Shown: in pieces, positions 61,538-64,000 of the stretch
Position numbering within the stretch: position 1 is the stretch's first letter
Layout: the number at the start of each line of letters is the position of its first letter
Source: Streptomyces aculeolatus
GTDB lineage: Bacteria; Actinomycetota; Actinomycetes; Streptomycetales; Streptomycetaceae
Reading direction: 5' to 3'
DNA length: 64,000 nt
Assembly (NCBI RefSeq): GCF_020400605.1
Contig: NZ_JAINRD010000010.1
Location: 185,411 to 249,410, forward strand
Position numbers and translations under genes: made by a program
Notes under the pieces: generated by a model
The model's database searches: none
The model's input: only the letters and a program-made list of their open reading frames with translations
Told to the model about the DNA's origin: nothing

Positions 61538-61565
61538 CCCGAGTCACCTGATCAGGTGACTCGGG
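61538..61565. repeat. 28-bp perfect palindrome in a 370-bp gap
   Basis: The gap 61427-61796 has no gene. A perfect palindrome (left arm CCCGAGTCACCTGA) covers 61538-61565 with no loop base. It lies 112 bp before the coiled-coil gene and 232 bp after the C39-like gene's stop. It could be a terminator of the latter or an operator of the former. Confidence 0.75.
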
Positions 61566-61796
61566 GCATGAACCCACCGGCGGAGCACCGCCCACGGCTC
61601 GTCGGAGCTGGCGATGTATGGCGCCCGTAGCGGCGGAGCGGGCTGGCCGCCGCCCGGTCAGGCAGGCCGGGCCGGGACGGGCCGGCAAGCGATGCACTGG
61701 AGCGGGCCGGCCGCAACCAGAACGCGATCCGCGCCGAACCTTTGCGGTGCGGCTCGGCACGGATCGTGCCCAAGGCGCCGGCTGGGGCGCGCGGTG

Positions 61797-62522
61797 TCAG
61801 GCGGCGTAGCCCTTCGGCGGGATGAGGGTCGCCAGCTGGGAGAAGTTGAGCCAGTAGATCTGGTAGCCGTTGAACGAGGCCGAGTCGGCGATCAGCACCG
61901 TGTTGTAGTCGGTGTCGTACCCGATCACAGTGAAGTAGTGGTACACGGTCTGATCCGGCGGGTATCCGGGCGGCTGGTTTCCGGGCGGCGCGACGATGTT
62001 GGCGACGACGGCGTAGTTGTTGTTGATGTCATCGACAACGTCCGCCCAGAGCTGGTCGATCTGGCTCTGGGTGGGCGGATCATTGGGCATCTCGCGTATG
62101 AAGTACTCACCGGCGTCGATGCGGGCGTTGAGTACCGTCGCGATCTGGCTGATGTGGTCGGTACCGCCCTCGTGGGTGCCGAGTTCCATCGCCAAGGTGG
62201 CCTGGCTGGGCGGAGCGACCCGGGCCGAGAGGGCACAGCGGGTGGCGGCCGGGCCGCACCAGTAGCCGGTCTCCTGGACCTGGTACTCCACCGAGATGAC
62301 GTGCTCGCCCTTGGTGTGCACCTCCTTGGTGCGCAGCACCGGGAAGGCGGAGCGCTGCCCGCGCACGACCTCGGTTGCGACCTGAACGCCGTTGGGGTTC
62401 GCGGGACGTGGCGGTATCGGTGCCACTTGACCGGGGGCGCTGCGGGCGTGGGCGGTGCCGTTGGACAGCAGGGCGCCCGTGGCGGTGAGTGCGAGCGCGC
62501 CGGCGAAAGCTCTTCTCCGCAT
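61797..62522 (-). CDS. Secreted C39-like peptidase family protein
   Basis: A 241-aa exported protein. A signal sequence with three Arg residues at the start spans about 1-27 (ALALTATGALLSNGTAHA). The papain-like catalytic pattern is QVQETGYWCGPAA at 81-93 (oxyanion Gln83, nucleophile Cys89), His195 in YHYFTVIGYD and an Asp in LIADS. Such stand-alone C39-like proteins are common in Streptomyces and of unknown target. A run of nine G residues lies 20 bp before the ATG, and no ribosome site is evident. Confidence 0.85.
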   Translation of the reverse strand: MRRRAFAGALALTATGALLSNGTAHARSAPGQVAPIPPRPANPNGVQVATEVVRGQRSAFPVLRTKEVHTKGEHVISVEYQVQETGYWCGPAATRCALSARVAPPSQATLAMELGTHEGGTDHISQIATVLNARIDAGEYFIREMPNDPPTQSQIDQLWADVVDDINNNYAVVANIVAPPGNQPPGYPPDQTVYHYFTVIGYDTDYNTVLIADSASFNGYQIYWLNFSQLATLIPPKGYAA

Positions 62523-62840
62523 GAGGTGTCCTCGAATCTGTGGGGGGGGGACATGAGCATGCCACGCACGTCGGGAGCAGGGAAAGGCTCGGGCGCATCG
62601 CGCGTAGACTTCGGCGTCCGCACCGTCGGGAACGCGCCACCTCAGGGGCAGTGCCGTCAACGTGCGTGGGCGATCTCCCGGTCCCTCACCGACGACGAGC
62701 CGCCCACCTGCCGGCGGCGGCTGTCGAGCGCCTTCGGCGCTGCGCGGCCGAATGCCCCGACGCTGACCGGCGTGCTGGGCTCCTCGCCTGCACCTGCAGG
62801 GCGGCCACATCGGCGTTTCACTGTGCCCAACACCGCTATC
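62523..62840. other. 318-bp gap with a poly-G tract
   Basis: No supported gene lies between the C39-like start and the DeoR stop. Nine consecutive G residues at 62542-62550 stand out close to the start of the C39-like gene; the reading frames crossing this stretch show no ribosome site or protein features. Confidence 0.35.
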
Positions 62841-63641
62841 TCACACGCTGATCACTTCGATCCCGGCGTCGGTGAGGCGAGCGATCATTTCACCGGAGGC
62901 GGCTGAGTCGGTCACCAGGACGTCGATGCGGTCCAGGCCGCAGATCCGCGCGAACGCCCGCCGCCCCAGTTTCGAGGAGTCGGAAGCCACGATCACCCGG
63001 TGGGCGCGTTCGGCGAACAAGCGGCTGATACTTGCCTCTTCCTCGTGGTGAGTCATCAGTCCCAGATGGGAGTCCACACCGTCGATGCCGAGGATCGCGA
63101 CATCCAGGGCCACGTCGCTCATCACTCCGTTGGCCAGTGGGCCGACGAGTTCGTACGTCTGGGGGCGCGCGACGCCGCCTGTCAGCACCAACTTGATCTG
63201 GGGCCGGACCGCCGCTTCGCTCGCGATGTTCAGGGCATTGGTCACCAGGGTCATGCTTGGCGCCGCCGTGCCCGCGACCTGCTCGGCGCCGTCTCCTGCT
63301 GCTCGGATGATCAGTGCGCGTGCCACCTCGGTCGTGGTCGTACCGCCGTTGATGCCGACCACTGCCCCCTGGCCGATCTGATCGGCGACGGCCTCTGCGA
63401 TACGGCGCTTCTCCGCGGCGTTGTGTACGGACCGGTAGCGGAGCGGCAGTTCGTAGGACACTCCATGGGCGATCGCTCCGCCCCGGGTGCGTACCAGCAA
63501 CTGCTGCTCAGCCAGCTCGTCGAGGTCCCGGCGGATCGTCGCCGCCGACACCTCCAGCACCGACGCGGCCTCCTCCACCTCGAGCCGGCCGTTCTCGGCC
63601 AGGTGCTGCAACAGCCTGCTCCACCGGTCGTGCTTGGACAT
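62841..63641 (-). CDS. DeoR-family sugar regulator
   Basis: A 266-aa DeoR/GlpR repressor. The winged helix-turn-helix is at about 4-58 (RLEVEEAASVLEVSAATIRRDL) and the sugar-phosphate sensor follows, with NGGTTTTEVARAL and ILGIDGVDSHLGL typical of the domain. ATG at 63641 follows AAGGGG by seven bases; a GTG three bases earlier is possible. It diverges from a sugar-binding lipoprotein gene, which it probably represses until its sugar phosphate is present. Confidence 0.92.
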   Translation of the reverse strand: MSKHDRWSRLLQHLAENGRLEVEEAASVLEVSAATIRRDLDELAEQQLLVRTRGGAIAHGVSYELPLRYRSVHNAAEKRRIAEAVADQIGQGAVVGINGGTTTTEVARALIIRAAGDGAEQVAGTAAPSMTLVTNALNIASEAAVRPQIKLVLTGGVARPQTYELVGPLANGVMSDVALDVAILGIDGVDSHLGLMTHHEEEASISRLFAERAHRVIVASDSSKLGRRAFARICGLDRIDVLVTDSAASGEMIARLTDAGIEVISV

Positions 63642-63895
63642 CACACCGCCCCTTCTCGCGACAGTCCGCCGAGCATCGTAGCCCTGTGCGCAAGTGCACG
63701 ATCACGCAACGTGGCCCCCTCCCCCGAACCGCCAACGACCCCGTCAGATGGCAGTTCGGGGTGGCATCTGGACGCGAGGCATCGATGGATGCATACTCAC
63801 GCCACACAGGATGCGCGATACTGCTCTGAGAGAGCCAGATTCAATCAGCTTCAAGCATCCACGCGGAAAGTGTTCCCACGAAGGTGGCGTCAGAG

Positions 63896-64000
63896 ATGCG
63901 CAAGAGCACGATCAGGATCCTCACGGTCTGCGCTGTCGGTGCGCTGGGCCTCACGGCATGCGGTGGCGACGGCGGCGAGGGTGACGGTGACGGCGGGGCC
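63896..64000 (+). CDS. Start of a substrate-binding lipoprotein (cut by window edge)
   Basis: The first 35 codons encode a lipoprotein signal: MRKSTIRIL, a hydrophobic core, and a lipobox LTAC followed by a Gly/Asp-rich spacer as in sugar ABC binding proteins. AAGGTGG lies eight bases before the ATG. It is divergent from the DeoR gene, so it is probably the first gene of a DeoR-controlled sugar importer operon continuing beyond the window. Confidence 0.75.
   Translation, partial: MRKSTIRILTVCAVGALGLTACGGDGGEGDGDGGA

Noticed and set aside
58800..61760. A 986-codon leftward frame across the stressosome genes
   Set aside because: Only the RsbS end is real; the rest is Arg/Gly-rich shadow of rsbR and the coiled-coil gene.

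Overview
This window reads as a Streptomyces-type (Streptomycetaceae) chromosome segment. GC is very high, codons favour G or C in the third position, GTG/TTG starts and ATGA/GTGA stop-start overlaps are common, and the families are typical of the group: a GntR/HutC regulator with a DasR-like site, Tat-exported glycosidases, SsuABC-type importers, an rsbR/S/T stressosome module, the rheA-hsp18 pair, and DUF2267, DUF899 and DUF3500 proteins. I saw no rRNA, tRNA, CRISPR array, insertion sequence or phage genes.

Region 1 (1-19,100) is a carbohydrate locus. A ROK sugar kinase and a GntR regulator diverge from a Gfo/Idh/MocA oxidoreductase, a TIM-barrel isomerase, a sugar ABC importer and a NagB-like protein that lacks one expected catalytic Glu. 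A 40-bp palindrome separates these from a convergent secreted GH20 hexosaminidase with two F5/8-type domains. Next comes a tightly overlapped operon: cytoplasmic formylglycine-type sulfatase, SsuABC-like importer and Tat-exported DUF4838 protein, divergent from a ROK repressor. Together they suggest uptake and breakdown of an amino-sugar glycan, plausibly sulfated.

Region 2 (19,100-29,100) holds an alpha/beta hydrolase, DUF3500, gamma-glutamyltransferase, DUF1275, MFS exporter and FAD monooxygenase run under a TetR regulator, then an aminotransferase/RraA-like pair. Region 3 (29,100-35,600) is an FtsX-type ABC transporter with a NarL-type two-component system and a DUF899 protein. A roughly 50-bp element upstream of the ABC genes is repeated upstream of the region 2 hydrolase run, suggesting one regulator for both.

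Region 4 (35,900-40,760) has an EF-hand protein and a compact four-gene operon: an MfnB-like furan-phosphate synthase with its catalytic residues intact, an aldehyde dehydrogenase, an alcohol dehydrogenase and a SAM methyltransferase. I consider this the best candidate for an undescribed pathway, a small furan metabolite. Region 5 (41,100-54,050) is a mosaic: a DUF2267 gene beside a deleted DUF2267 relic, hsp18/rheA with an exact RheA operator, a secreted endonuclease, an ABC-ATPase relic, a PP2C phosphatase, a secreted S33-type peptidase, a lysine-rich GH43-like secreted protein, a membrane glycosyltransferase-like protein, MerR, DoxX and a stand-alone cyclic-nucleotide-binding-fold protein.

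Region 6 (54,089-60,391) is a signalling island: a histidine-kinase-like protein with no ATPase domain, a DevR-like response regulator, a PAS histidine kinase, and rsbR, rsbS, rsbT and a HATPase-PP2C gene arranged as one overlapping unit. The window ends with a DivIVA-like coiled-coil protein, a secreted C39-like protein, and a DeoR regulator divergent from the start of another sugar-binding lipoprotein.
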